A stretch of DNA of 64,000 bases from positions 18,405,501 to 18,469,500 of the forward strand of contig NC_081820.1 of assembly GCF_030704535.1 (NCBI RefSeq). The letters run 5' to 3'. This DNA comes from Vitis vinifera. Lineage: Eukaryota > Streptophyta > Magnoliopsida > Vitales > Vitaceae. The notes below the pieces were generated by a model. That model had not been told where the DNA came from. It made no database searches and saw only the letters and a list, made by a program, of their open reading frames with translations. Both the position numbers and the translations under genes were made by a program. This document shows, piece after piece, positions 12,276 to 24,984 of this stretch (positions within the stretch are counted from its first letter, which is position 1; every line of letters begins with the position of its first letter).

Positions 12276-14502
12276 TTAATTGGACAATCTTGCAGTTGGA
12301 ATGGCGAGAAGTGGCTCACTTTTCTTCAAAACGATTCCAAACCTCTCCTCCAAATCAACGCTTGTCCTCCCATCAGGTAATTTCCAATCAAAGGAATGTA
12401 AAAGAGAAGCCAAAACATATAGCAGCATCTTTTCAGCTAGAGGTAAGCCAGCACAAATCCTCCTCCCTGACCCAAATGGCATAAAGTTGAAATTGTTGCC
12501 TTTGTAGTCGGCACTAGCAGCATCTTCCAAGAACCTCTCTGGTATAAACTCCAATGGATGCTCCCAGACCTCGGGGTTTCTTTGCATTGCCCATGCATTG
12601 AAGAGTATCCGCGAGCCCTTTGGGATAGTGTACCCGGAAATGATGCAAGACGTACTAGGAGAGTGTGGGACTAGGAGCGGCAGCGGGGGATGCAAACGGA
12701 GGGTTTCCTTTATGACTGCATCCAAGTAGGGCAGTTGGAAGAGATGAGACTCTTCTACAATGTTCTCATTTCCTACTACTTTTTCCAATTCTTCTTGGGC
12801 TTTTTGCATTGTCTGTGGGTGTTGAAGCAGTTCTGCCATTGCCCACTCCACTGTGATGGACGATGTGTCTGTTGCACCAACGACTATGTCCTAATAACAC
12901 AAAATTAAGTTAAAATACTAAGCACCATATGACATTGGGCATTTGCCCAAGAAGTGATAATGTGCAAAAATGATGTCCAATGCTAAGTACATGGCAGATG
13001 GTCAATTATATTGAGTGCCAAGTTCATGAATTCATCCCCATTAAAAGAATAATTCTAGCTAGGTTCAGAAGAACTCATTCTTTAACAGAAAACACCTTCA
13101 CTAGTATTAATACTTTAAGAAGTGATCATTTGGGAAACCGAGAGCAAAATAAAAAAAAAATTAATTAATTGATATAATTTTGTCAATGCAGTGACTTATA
13201 CTTTAAGAAAGGCTTAATCAATGAACATTTGGGAGCGTGGCCAATTTTGTATAGAATAAAAAATCATTTGCCAGATCGAATAACCTAAACCATGGCGTTT
13301 GAAAGATATGAGCCAGTTCATGGTTTTCATCAGCAGATGGTTGAATGATTCTTTTTTTTGTGGCAGCAAAACTGAAAATTATTTTTCTTAGAAACATTTT
13401 CTTGACTCATAACGAACCCTTTTCCCATATGTTGAGTTTTTAAGGAATAGTAATATACCATGAACAAAGCCTTCAGCTGGGTGATGGAGACCGAGGTTTT
13501 ATCATCTCCTTGATGCATCAGCTCCAACATAAACTGCAGGAAGTCCTTGCTTTCCTTGCTCTTGTTCTTGCCTCCTCCATCAGCTCCATCCAATTGTGTC
13601 CTCTGAGCAATCAGGGATTCGAAAATCCTATCAAACCACAAAACAAGCTTTTTCACCCTTGATTCAATTCCTTGGAGATCAAACCATGCAAGAGCAGGAA
13701 AAAGATCAGAAATATTAGGTTTTCCCATCAATCCAACCATCTCCACAATGACTCGTCTAAACTCCATTCCAATTCGACTCCTATCCTCACCATGAAGTGT
13801 TCCACCCCATAACATGCTTGTTACAACATTTAATACAGTTAGAAACATTTGATCCCCCATATTAATTGGTGTCCCCACCTTTCCATACACGTCCCTCACC
13901 ATTTCTTGCACCTCTCTTCTCCTAAGTGCAGAACAAGCATCAAGGCTTGCGCTGCTCATCATTTCTTGGACAAAAACTTTGCGTAGTTTACGCCATTCGG
14001 GGCTATAATGACTCCAGGCTATGTCTTGCCCCCCATATGTGAGGGCTAATGCAGAAATAGGTACATCACGGTTAGCAAAAATCACATCGTGATCTTTGAG
14101 AATTTCTTTGGCCACGGAAGACGAGCTTATCACAATGCAAGTCTTGCTGCCTAGCTGAAGCTTGAAAATGGGACCATAGAGTTGGGACAACTTGGAGAAG
14201 TACCGATGAAGATCAGGCTCAATGAAGAGAAGGTTTCCCAGCAACGGCAAGCCTCTTGGGCCGGGTGGCAAGGGTGGGAGGCCTCTACTTGCTTTCTTGA
14301 TGAGCCAGGCATACCAAGAAATGGCAATTGCTGCAGTCGAAAGGGCGGCCACTACTCGAAAAATGGTGTTTTCAGTGAGTCCATCCCACCACCACGACCA
14401 GCCTTCAGAGACTAAGTTCACAAGGTTCCTGAGAAGAACTGCAATCATGTTTGCTGAAGAATAGAGCTTGGGAAGAAGTAAAATAGAGGCTCTATATATC
14501 AT
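12276..14502 (-). CDS. Cytochrome P450, CYP706-like
   Basis: Two exons on the minus strand, 13459-14502 and 12276-12890, are joined by a 568-bp GT/AG intron in phase 0 and give 552 residues. Seen in order: an N-terminal anchor with a conserved WSWWWD phrase and hydrophobic helix (about 45-70); the Pro-rich hinge PPLPPGPRG; the I-helix oxygen-binding motif GATDTSS (353-359); the ExxR pair E410/R413; PERF (465-468); and the haem loop FGSGRRICAG with ligand Cys494. All essential P450 motifs are present. Spacing and phrases such as YGPIFKLQLG and LRRREV fit CYP706, an ER-anchored plant family using NADPH-P450 reductase; substrates vary (flavonoids, terpenoids), so none is named. The ATG at 14502 is shared with the truncated second copy at 34749. 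A second Met at 14448 would give the more usual length of 534 residues. Confidence 0.9.
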
Positions 14503-14561
14503 CGAGCTTGGATTATTCCTTTTGCGATTCTTGTAAGTTGATGGCCTAACAAGGACAATTA

Positions 14562-14570
14562 TTATATAAA
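14562..14570 (-). promoter_or_regulatory. TATA box of the P450 gene
   Basis: On the minus strand TTTATATAA lies about 60 bp before the ATG at 14502. The paralogous fragment has TTTATAAA in the corresponding place (near 34895), which supports it as the core promoter. Confidence 0.6.
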
Positions 14571-14639
14571 CACAAGCAACTCGCGTACTTACGAGAATCG
14601 ATACAAATAAATAAAAAAGGAGGTTATTTCTTTAAACTT

Positions 14640-15070
14640 AATACTTATTATTTAATAATTTAAAATATTGATTTAAAGTTGAATTATGTTTAAGTTATTA
14701 ATTTAAAATTTATTATTTAATTTTTACTTTTAAATATTAAAGTTGTTTGATAAAATTTATTTTAAATCATCAAATTGACATATTTATCTATATAAATTAA
14801 ACTTAGGATAAAAGAGATCAATTAACAATGAAAGTCGTGCAATAGTAAAAGAGATCGTTAAGGTAATTAAGGTAAATAAGGATAAAAATGTAAAACTAAA
14901 ATATAGATTTAAGAATAAGTTAATTATTTTTATTTATTACTTAAAGTTGTTTTGGACTTTAAATTAGATTATTAAGTTATTTCACTAAATATACTTTATT
15001 TATTTAATAACTTGAATTAAGTTATTAAATTACTTTAATTTATTAAGTTAGTCTACAAACACCTGCTAAG
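14640..15070. other. Very AT-rich P450 upstream DNA
   Basis: Repeated 'aacttaat/ttaagttatt' words in both orientations suggest a degenerate MITE, but ends and target duplication could not be fixed. There is no coding potential. Confidence 0.3.
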
Positions 15071-15383
15071 CTTATGAGCGAATGACTTGAAACTAAAGAT
15101 TTAACAAGAGATGTGAAATAGAGGCACCATATAATATGGAAGTCGGATTATTCTTCTCTGTGATTAATTGCTTGGACGGTGATGAATAATTGAATATAGA
15201 AGCGTGGAGCATGCTGTGGGTGGACTGAAATTAAGTATACTCAACTAGTTTGTTCTCACAAGTATTAGGATTAATTAATAAGAGCTTAGCTTGATTGGGC
15301 TTGTTGACGCCAATAAACAATCCTTTATGAGCAGACAGCTTTTGTGGAATCTCGATGAAAATCAAGATCTTATTTATTTAATC

Positions 15384-15459
15384 TCCCGAATATTTGGGTT
15401 TAGGTAATGCTTATCTGTCTATCCCGAATAGTTGGGTTTAGGTAATGCTTGTCTGTCTA
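15384..15459. repeat. 38-bp tandem duplication
   Basis: Two adjacent 38-bp units begin 'cccgaata[t/g]ttgggttt' and end 'tgtctat'; they differ at only two positions. They lie in the upstream flank of the P450 gene, next to a segment (15310-15350) that is also found at 29320-29360. Confidence 0.9.
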
Positions 15460-15639
15460 TCTGTCCATGTGTTTTATCACATTTATTCTCTCCCCGGTTT
15501 ATTGTGAAACCGTGCCAGCCAAATGGTAATATACTAATAAATGACATTGTTCACCTAAACGAGAATTGCTTATAAAACAAAGGTGATATCGCATAAAATT
15601 ATACTTATGTCCATAATGCATTGCGTGATAAAAAATTGT

Positions 15640-16062
15640 TGTTGGATAGTATCCCAAATTCCTAATTAGTGTATATTCATTTTTTGTAAAGAATATAGTA
15701 TAGAATATTTCGATATAGTAATATTAGATTTCCTTATTAAATAAGAAAAGTTAGTAGGAATTTCTTTATAAATGTTCTAGGTTATGAGGGGAAAAAGTCA
15801 ATCTTCAGAAAAATGTGAGAGAACGGAAGATACCCGATGGAGCGAGGGAGCTTATAGTAGGATACAGATAGGAGTAAGGAAATATGAGATGTTTCGGGAA
15901 CCTAATAGTTGCATCTAATTCAATCTTCAGTAATATGATTCTCTCTCATCCGTGAATATAGGCATGGTTGCTCGAACCACATTAAAACCTCATGTGTTGA
16001 TTATTTTATCTTGGTGTTCTTAAATTAACATTGTTTGCATTAAAACTTCCGCTGGCACAACA
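15640..16062. mobile_element. Solo LTR (423 bp), Copia-like
   Basis: The segment begins TGTTGGATAG and ends GGCACAACA, the TG...CA ends of an LTR. It is flanked by ATTGT (15635-15639) and ATTGC (16063-16067), a target duplication with one mismatch. The paralogous sequence near 29.43 kb runs straight through this point ('gataaaagattgctaacaag'), so it is the empty site. A TATA-like 'tttataaat' lies inside. No internal retroelement sequence follows, so it is a solo LTR left by LTR-LTR recombination. Confidence 0.88.
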
Positions 16063-16067
16063 ATTGC

Positions 16068-17253
16068 TAACAAGAGAGTCTTGATTTAATGATAATAACT
16101 AATGCTTGATTTTTACTTCCATTTGTAATGAGTAATGTAAATAAGAAATATAAAAAAAAAATTTGTTTTTAAATACCAGGAAAAAAAATAAGTGCACACC
16201 CCTCATTTTGCCATTGACCCATACAAGTTACTATTCAAGTAAATTATCATAATTCATTGACTTATAGTCTGTGATTCTTCCTTGGGAACTTTTAGGAGCA
16301 AGATTATGAAATTTTGATGTGATTACATAAATTTATGATTTTTAGTTTAGAATTCTTTGTTGCTTGAACTTATTTTTTCTTTTAAGTGTAATTAGAATTG
16401 TAAAAAGGAAATTTTGTTTTTAGAAGACGAATTCATGATTTTAAATTAATTAATAATTGGTTTTATTTCTTTAAAATATAAAACATAATAAGGGTTTAGT
16501 AATAAATAAGACAAGATCTTCTATAACTATGGTTTAACATGATTTAATCATTTTTTTTGTTAATTTTCGCTTTATAAATTATAGAAATCGAGATATTAAC
16601 CAATTTTATTAAATGAGTACATTGAAGATTTATGCATTATGACTATTAAATATACATTTCAAGATTTTAAATCATGCTAAAATATATATATTTTTTTTAA
16701 CATTACATGATCCATAAATTTAAATAAAAATTCGAGTTTACCGTAGTTATTAATTTCATACTTTAGAATATAAAAAGAATGCTAAACTAATATTTCTATT
16801 AATATCACATGGTGTCATAAACAAAAAAAAAATTTATGGCATTACATAAAAATTCGTATTTTAAAACATGAAATTAATATTTCTAATCAATAACAAAAAA
16901 ATATAAGTGATATGTTTTTGTAAATATTTTTACATAACCTTGACATAATTTAAGACTTGCCAAATACATCTCAAATATTCCATGCACCAATCGTTTATCA
17001 TTATCTCCCATAAGCCATCAACCAATTGCACCCATTCCTCTAACCCATCAATTTGTCCCATTCCCCTTGCTATAGCTCAGTTTTAGTTGCCCAAGACATC
17101 TCAACTCAGCCTTCGTTAGTTGTCCAATCCCTCGTAGTTGGGCCTCACCCAACAGTCTCATGCCCATACCAGCCATGTATCAGCAAGTTTCTCACATCAA
17201 TCAAACCCATAATCCTAGCGACCTAGTTGCAACTGGCCATACCATCCCCGTAC
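16068..17253. other. Intergenic, no gene recognised
   Basis: 16068-16150 continues the P450-array flank ('ctaacaagagag', 'ccatttgtaatgagtaatgtaaata'). 16200-16960 is AT-rich with no signal. 16970-17253 is C-rich and is the left target flank of the Gypsy element; its tone resembles the right flank at 26430-26790. Confidence 0.5.
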
Positions 17254-17696
17254 TGTGGGTACCCCCATAAATAGAGGTAATGGGCCTATCTAAGACTATC
17301 ATCTAAGTTGGGCCAGCTTAGGCCAAGATTAAAGCCCGACTAGCTTGAATGGCCCAACAAGAAAAGTGGAAAAGTAGAACGTGGAAGAGCTATCCACGAA
17401 GAATAGTGGAGACGATTAGTGCTTGGGGTTGTAACTGCTTGAAATGACAAATAAAGTGTCCCTAGAATCTCCACGCCTATCGGTAGGTGAAGGATATATG
17501 AATGCAATTGGCTAGGTCACTGGAGGTAAGAGACAACAATACCAAAAAAATTACTCTTTCTTTTAGAAAAACCCCAACTGACTTAACCATCGGAGAAGGT
17601 TATCTCAGGGTAACACTGGGTGAACCTTGTGTGACAGGTAAAAGAGAACGTGCCATGAGAAGAAGACTACTACTCAAGAAATTTTCAGCTCCAACA
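17254..17696 (+). repeat. 5' LTR of the Gypsy element
   Basis: It aligns over its whole length with 25982-26421. Visible differences are scattered substitutions and small indels, which together with the imperfect target duplication indicate an old insertion. Confidence 0.95.
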
Positions 17697-17698
17697 AG

Positions 17699-17716
17699 TG
17701 GCATTGTCTGTGGGAA
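17699..17716 (+). other. Primer binding site of the Gypsy element
   Basis: TGGCATTGTCTGTGGGAA starts two bases after the LTR end. It is close to the TGGCGCCGTCTGTGGGAA found at this place in many plant Gypsy elements, with a CGCC-to-CATT change typical of methylated CpG decay. Confidence 0.75.
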
Positions 17717-17939
17717 GAGTTCTACATCAAAGTATCACTTTCACTTTGAACTAAACGTAGACCCCCTTTTTGTCTGGAGTTGGAAGCTTCGCAATAGGAG
17801 ATAGTCAGTCGTGGTATTCAATTAGTACAACAGCTCCCTAGAAGGCTACCGCCTCAAAAACTCTTAGTGAGGATTTTGAAAGGCGATAGGTGGAGCAGGA
17901 AAGAAGAATATAATCCATCCTTGCTCAGACTAAGTTGCT

Positions 17940-19230
17940 AAGGCAAGAAAATGCCTTGTTGTGGACACAACTCAAAGATCAGCGTGCTCGCATTCAAATG
18001 TTGCATCATTTAGGCCAACAAGGCAATGACAACATGGTGGAGCCTTTAGATCATGGAATTCCTCTTGGTCAACTCCCCACACCATTTTAAACTCCCACGG
18101 GGGACGCCACCCATTTGACCCCAGGTTCCCGAGAATGCTGATCACTAAAGGTATGAACGAGGCAGACTGCACCTGTCGACTGGAACCCCAATCCCTAGTA
18201 TATTCGAACCCTGGTAGCAGACAACATATGAGGTTACCCTATATTGAGGTCACATGAGGGATGGCTCGGCCCTTGTCCTCGGTAGTTTGGCTTCCTCATG
18301 AGCGTTTGAATGAGTTGGCCCTGGGAGCTACAACTCATCGTTTGAACGACATGATGACAACACCATTTGCCCAGCATGTTTTTATGTATGAACCCCCAAG
18401 AGGGTACACCATTCCTGAGTTCGTCATGTATGATGGTTCGTATGATCCATTCGATCATCTAATGCATTATTGGCAAATGATAATGCTTGATATCGGTAAT
18501 GAAGAGCTCCTTTGTAAGGTCTTCCTAGCAAGTCTCCAAGGTACAGCCCTAGCTTGGTTCCATCGACTTCCCCCTAATTGTATTCATTCCTTTAGGGAGA
18601 TGTCAGAAGTCTTCGTAGCTCACTATTTGTGCTCAACAAAGTAGAAGTTCAATATAAGAAGCCTTCAAAATCTGAAAAAGACAGAGAGTGAGACTTTGCA
18701 CTAGTTTATGCACAAGTTCGCCCAAACAATGCTCCAAGTGGAAATATGCAGTATGGACGCTCTGCTACAACCCTTTAAACATAGCATTGAGTCGAGGACC
18801 CCTTTCTTTGAATCTCTCTCCAAAAAACCACCGGAGACAATTAATAATTTGTTTAGGAGGGTCAATAAGTATGCTATGTTGGAAAAAGATTTGCAGGTTG
18901 TAGCCAGCCTTGTCTTGGTATCAACATCGGCAACATAAGCAAGAAAAGATGTAAGGAATAAATATTAGGGCCTAGGGAACCCCTCACAAGGCAAGAAGTC
19001 GTGTGGGAATGAAGAGAGCCAAATACCATCCCAATAGTGGACCCTGCTCAGTTTAACTTATGGAAAGTTACTTCCAATTATGAGCGATTTTCCAAGTTTC
19101 AGATGATATTTCATTCTCAGGAAAAACCCAACATAGCGAGATCAAACTCGGCATTGCGAATATCACAAAGAACATTGACATACTACTGCTGAGTGTTGAC
19201 ACCTTCATTATCTAGTGGAAAACATGGTAA
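17940..19230 (+). pseudogene. Gypsy gag remnant with zinc knuckle
   Basis: The best open stretch, 18261-18644, holds a retrotransposon gag domain (PFDHLMHYWQ; LLCKVFLASLQGTALAWFHRLP). The frame then shifts to 18708-18938 for the rest of the capsid region (FAQTMLQVEICSMDALLQ, then KKPPETINNLFRRVNKY). A Cys/His cluster near 19150-19220 is the zinc knuckle and has stop codons inside. In active elements the product forms the virus-like particle. This copy is dead. Confidence 0.85.
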
Positions 19231-19559
19231 GAGTCAGCTTGCTCTCCTAGTATATCAAGAAAAGTGAATGGTTGGCTACTGGGAGTAGGGAGCAGGCTAT
19301 GGCCGGCATGATTTAGCCAGAAGGAGCCTCGCTAGTCATTCACGTCATTCTAGGAGGACCTATTGCTCAATGCTGGGAGTTAAAGCACCATCGGCGAACA
19401 ATAATTCAAGAAATAAGGGATGTAGAGAAGATTGGCAAAAAGCAATACTCCTTTGTTTCAAGGACAATGGAGCCTATAAATGGAGTTATCTTATTTAAGC
19501 CTTAGGATCTTGCTCGGATAACAATTCCACATGAAAATGCCCTTATTTTGTCACTCAAA

Positions 19560-21850
19560 ATTATCGGGTTCCAAATCTGCCGAGTATTAGTTGACCTGGG
19601 CAGTTCAGTTGTTTTGCTCCATATCTCGACTTATAAGCATATGAGTATCCCAATTTCTACTTAGGGGAGCCCGAGCTGAGTACTAACAAGCGACTCGACA
19701 ACCTAATCTTTGAGAGAAATAGTTTTACCAGTAAAAGCTAGCCTTACAGCCCTGAACGTCCATTTCTCAGTCGCGTCATATCCTTCACCTTATAATACCA
19801 TATAAGGACGAGCATGGATTCACAAAATGAAAGCTACCCCATCAACTTATCACCAAAAAAGTTAGCTTCCTTACTAAAGTAGGACAAGTTGACTTGTTTG
19901 GGAGCCAACTAGCTATCAGGCAGTGTTATCAAGTAAATGTCAAGTCGGCGAAAGAGGAAATTGAAAATATTTACACTGATAGCGAGTCCTAATAGAAATA
20001 GTAATTACTGAAGGAGGGGGGTGAGCGAGAGTCCCCTGTCATTAACCCACTCGTTTGTGTAGAAATACAAAAATAATGACCAAAGAAGGTTACCTATGTC
20101 AGCTCTATGCTGACAGAGCAGGAAAGACAGCTATTAGTAAACTAGTTTGATATGAAAACCGGAATCTTTTCCTGGGAGCTTTCTAACATGCCAGGAATAT
20201 CCCCTGAAATGATTAGTCATAAACTCAGGATCCGCCCAGGATCGGAGCCTATCTAACAAAAAGTAAGGAGACTCAATTCAAAGAGACAGCAGATAGTTTA
20301 ACTTGAAATATCCCGATTGCTCGATGTGGGATTCATTTGAGAGGTTTACTACCCGGACTGGCTAGCTAATGTGGTAATTGTGCCAAAAAATGGGGGCAAA
20401 TAGAGGATTTGTATTGACTTTACTGACTTGAATGAGGCGTGCCCAAAAGATAATTTCCTCTTACCACACATTGATCAAATTGTTGATGTCACTTCGTGGC
20501 ATGAAATGTTGTCATTTATGGATTTTTTTCTGGTTATAATCAGATTCTTATGTACCCTCCTGATTAAAAAAAAACAGCATTCATAACTCATTTTGGGACT
20601 TTTTATTATAATGTTATGTCTTTTAGCCTTAAAATGCAAGAGCCACTTATCAGCGACTCATGACAAAAATATTCTATCCAATGCTAGACAAAACGGCGGA
20701 AGTTTATATAGATGATATACTTGTAGAAAGCAAAAGATGAGAGGATCACTGTGCAAATTTACAGCAAGCTTTTGACCTGCTGCAGCACTTTGGGAAGAAA
20801 TTAAATCCTGTTAAGTGTGCCTTTGGCATATCTACTGGTAAGTTTTTGGGTTTCTTAGTCACAGAATGAGGAATTGAAATAGATCCATCTCAAATAAAGG
20901 TAGTGCAAGAGTTACTTTCTCCTCATAATAAAAAGGAAGTACAACGTTTGATAGGAAAAATGGTTGTCATAACCCATTTTATTTCCTGATACACTGATCG
21001 CCTGAAGCCTTTATTTAATATGATAAAGAAAGCCAAGACCTTTGAGTGGATAACTGAGTGTGAAGAAGCGTTCTTAGCTATAAAAAGCTATCTGATTTCA
21101 CTCTCAATCTTAAAAAGTCCTCAACTAGGAGATCTTCTATATATGTACCCAGTAGCATCAAAGTTAGTAGTTAGTGTAGTTTTGTTTAAGTTGGGTTCTG
21201 ATGGAAGTCAATTACCAGTCTCTTATGTCAATAAAGTAATGTTGCTAACCGAACAAAGCTACACTCTACCAAAAAAGGTAGCGTTGGCACTATGAGTGGC
21301 CTCAAAGAAGCTACGCCCTTACTTTTAGGCACATCAAGTCAATGTTTTAACCAATGTTCCTCTTAGGGCTACATTACACAGGCCTTAATTATCCGGGGGA
21401 CTAGTAAAATGGGTCGTGGAGTTGAGTGAATTTGATCTATGGAATTTACCTTACCTATCACTCAAAGTGCAAGTCCTAGAAGATTTTATTATTGAGTGGC
21501 TTGATTCTGAAGATCGCTCAGACCAAAAGACAATGGAATGGTGGATTCTCTATGTTGATGGAGCATCACATGGTGTAGAAATGGGAATAAGACTTGTCCT
21601 GCAATCCCCCACAGGAGAACACTTGGAGCAGACAGTCTGGCTGGGCTTCCACACTTCAAATAATGAGGCCGAGTATGATGCTATATTTGTTGGTATAAGT
21701 CTGGAATTGTCAATCCAGGCTAGCCACCTTGATATACAGAGTGACTCACAACTAGTGGTAAACCAAGTGCAAGGTGAGTATAAAGCAAGGGATGTAAGAA
21801 TGGTAAGGTACCTCTAGAAAGTAAAAAATCATCTTCAAAAATTAAGTGAG
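19560..21850 (+). pseudogene. Gypsy pol remnant: protease, reverse transcriptase, two RNase H domains
   Basis: A protease active-site-like VDLGSS lies near 19590, with Leu after the catalytic Asp. Reverse transcriptase follows (about 20130-20880) with a YIDD catalytic box at 20707-20718. The first RNase H is at 20950-21295 and a second RNase H-like domain (YVDGAS; SNNEAEY; IQSDSQLVV) at 21530-21817. Stops and shifts occur between and within domains. Two RNase H-like modules in a row are characteristic of Tat-lineage elements. Confidence 0.87.
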
Positions 21851-22024
21851 TGGAAGATGACTTAGATCATTAGGGAGAAGAATGTTTGAGTAGATGCATT
21901 AGCCGGGGTAGCAGCTTCCTTAGAAGTTACGTAAACAATAACTTTGCCTATGTATTATCAAGACAACCAATCCATTCTAGAAAAGGAACAAGTGAGTCAA
22001 GTGCATGATGCCCATGGAAGTTAG

Positions 22025-24443
22025 ATGGAACAGATCATTAAGTACCTGGAAACAAGGGAACTCCCAAATGATGAGCTTCAAGCGAATCGGATCAGGATTA
22101 AGTCTGCAAGGTGTAGCATGATTGGAGATCAATTTTACAGAAGATCTTACAGTAGGCCATATTTAAAGTGTTTAGACCCAGAGGAAGCAAAATATGTCCT
22201 CTCAGAATTGCATGAAGGAGTGTGTGGGAACCACCCGGACGATCGAACACTTGCTCCTCGAGCCCACACACAAGGGTACTACTGGCCCACCATGCATAAG
22301 GACGCCTAAGAGTTAGTGTGAACGTGTGACAATTGTTAACGCTATGCACACATTAATCGGCTACTTTCAGAGTCTCTTACTCCTTGGTCAGCCCTTGGCC
22401 CTTTGGGGAATAGATATAATGGGGATTTTTCCAATAGCCCTTGCCCAAAAGAAATTCTTGTTGGTGGCAACTGATTATTTTACAAAATAGGTCGAGGCAG
22501 AGGCTTTTGCGATAATAAAAGATAAAGACGTAACAAGATTCTTATGGAATAGCATCATTTGTCATTTTGGGATACCACGAATAATAATCTCTAATAATGA
22601 GTCACAATTTGATAGCTCAAATTACATAAAATTTTGTGCTAATTTGGGAATTAGGAATTTGTACTCATTACCTCGTTACCACAGGCTAACGAGCAAGCAG
22701 AAGTAACAAATAAGTCCCGACTTGATGGGTTAAGGAAAAGACTTCAAGGAGCCAGGGGACATTGGGTGGAAGAGTTACCCGGAGTAGTGTGGGCGTATCA
22801 AACCATGCCACGGCGTCCAACAGAGGAGACTCATTTCTTCCTAGCTTACGGCATGAAGGTTGTCATTTCCACTGAAGTAGAAATGCCAACATTCCAAACA
22901 ACCTAGGAACCAGCAGGCAAGCAAGAGATCGAAGCTAATCTGGATTAGGCAGATGAGTCAAAGGAAGCAACTCTTATTCAAATGGAAGCTTATCACCATC
23001 AAGTTATGGCATATTATAATAAGTGATTAAAACTGTGACAACTGCAAATCGGGGCTTGGTTTTAGGGCTTTTTTAACTTTTGCAGCAATTTAAAAAAATA
23101 ATTATTAAAAAATGGTAGTTAGGAAAATATTGATAGATCTACAACAGTTTTGGCCATGTGGAAGGTGTCTTTTGAAGAAACACCTTCCACAATATTCAAA
23201 ATCATGAAAGAATTGAATTCAAGCTAAAGGTGTCTCTTGAAAAGACACTTTTCCACGTGGCAAAAAAATCCAATATGAAGAGACACCTTCCACAATTTGA
23301 AAAATTTGAATGTCTCATGATTTTAAAGCTAAAGATGTCTCTTGAAGAGACACCTTCTACAATTCCTAAAAATTTTAATTTATACAAAAGGTGTCACTTG
23401 AAGAGACACTTCCCACAACTCCACAAATTCCAATATATACTAAAGGTGTCTCTTGAAAAGACACTTTCCACAATTCCACAAAATCTAATATGTATTAAAA
23501 ATTGTGGAAATGATTTTAAAGCTAAAGATGTCTCTCTTCAACATAAATTCAAAATTTTCCACTATGTATGAAAATTGTGGAAAGTGTCTCTTGAAGAGGC
23601 ACTTTCAGTATAAACCCATTTTTAAAAAAATTGTGGAAGGTGTCAAGAGACACCTTTCACAATTCCCAAAAAAGGGAATTATACTGAAGGTGTCTCTTGA
23701 AGAGACACCTTCCATAATTTTAAAAAAATTGGGTTTATACTAAAAATGTCTCTTCAAGAGACACTTTCCACAATTTTCATACACAGTAGAAAATTTCGAA
23801 TTTATATTGAAGAGATACATCTTTAGCTTTAAAATCATTGCCACAATTTTTAATACATATTGGATTTTGTGGAATTGTGGAAAGTGTCTTTTCAAGAGAC
23901 ATCTTTAGCATAAATCCATTTTTTTGGAATTGTAAAAGGTGTCTATTGAAGAGACACCTTTAGTATATATTGGAATTTGTGAAATTGTGGAAAGCGTCTC
24001 TTCAAGTGACACCTTTTGTATAAATTAAAATTTTTAGGAATTGTAGAAAGTGTCTTTTCAAGAGACATCTTTAACTTTAAAATCATGAGACATTCAAATT
24101 TGTCAAATTGTGGAAGGTGTCTCTTCATATTGGAATTTTTGTCACGCAGAAAAATGTCTTTTCAAGAGACACCTTTAATATAAATCCAATTTTCTGGAAT
24201 TGTATAAGGTGTCTCTTCAAGAGACACCTTTAGCTTTAATTTAATTCTTTCATGATTTTGAAAATTGTGGAAGGTATCTCTTCAAAAGACACATTTAGCT
24301 TAAATTCAATTCTTTCATGATTTTGAAAATTGTGGAAGGTGTCTCTTCAAAAGACACCTTCTACGTGGCCAAAACTGCCGTAGATCTATCAATATTTTCC
24401 CAACTACCATTTTTAATAATTATTTTTTAAAATTGCTGGAAAA

Positions 24444-24478
<35 letters not shown>

Positions 24479-24665
24479 CTTAATCTTAAGGAAAATGTTT
24501 GAAAATATGGCAAATCCTGAACCTGAAAAATTACAAGCCAACTGGAAAGGACCCTACCGTATAATAAAAGTGGGTCATGGGAGAGCCTACTACCTAAAAA
24601 AACTGACCAGGGAACATTTACCTCATCCTTGGAATATTTCAAACCTAAAAAGGTATTTTCCATGA
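22025..24665 (+). pseudogene. Gypsy integrase remnant split by an insertion
   Basis: The N-terminal zinc-binding module is open at 22025-22309 (HEGVCGNH, then a GYYWPTM phrase). The catalytic core (about 22370-22900) is full of stops. The C-terminal part restarts at 24480 and ends at TGA 24663-24665 (WKGPYRIIKVG; PWNISNLKRY). The 23065-24479 insertion lies between core and C-terminus; the two flanks would read in one frame if it were absent, which supports the insertion boundaries. Confidence 0.88.
23065..24479. mobile_element. Fold-back transposon with repeat-filled arms, 3-bp TTA target duplication
   Basis: The element starts GGGCTTTTTTAAC and ends ...GTTAAAA(A)nCCC, flanked by TTA at 23062-23064 and 24480-24482. 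The two halves are complementary nearly end to end, meeting near 23673. Left 'ggaaaatattgatagatctac' pairs with right 'gtagatctatcaatattttcc'. The arms consist of diverged repeats of a palindrome around GGTGTCTCTTCAAGAGACACC joined by 'ttccacaatt' spacers. A TTA duplication and GGG termini suggest a PIF/Harbinger-type non-autonomous element (inference). A run of about 31 A lies by the right end. No coding region. Confidence 0.88.
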
Positions 24666-24984
24666 ATAAAAATCCTTTGATTAAGTAAATGATGTAAACG
24701 CACTAGCAAAATGCATTAAATGATAAATTCAATATCATAAAAACTCCGAACAAAGTAGAGGCAAAAGTAATTGTTGAAAGCAAAGAGTTCCAAAGAAATT
24801 CCCGAACAAAGTAGGGGTGAAAAAAATAGGGTTCAAAGGCCTATTGTCAGGGAAAGGTCCTACAAACACTTAAACAAATACAAAAAAAAAGAAGACAATA
24901 AAACCCGCCAAGGTTAGGAACCAATGTAACTGTTAATTTTCTTTTTACAAAAAATAGAAAGAAACCATGACTTCAATCATTCTC

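Noticed and set aside
23065-24479. Regular short repeats with spacers, superficially like a CRISPR array
   Set aside because: The repeats alternate orientation, vary in sequence, have repeated rather than unique spacers, and form one large inverted repeat in plant DNA with TTA flanks. It is a fold-back transposon.
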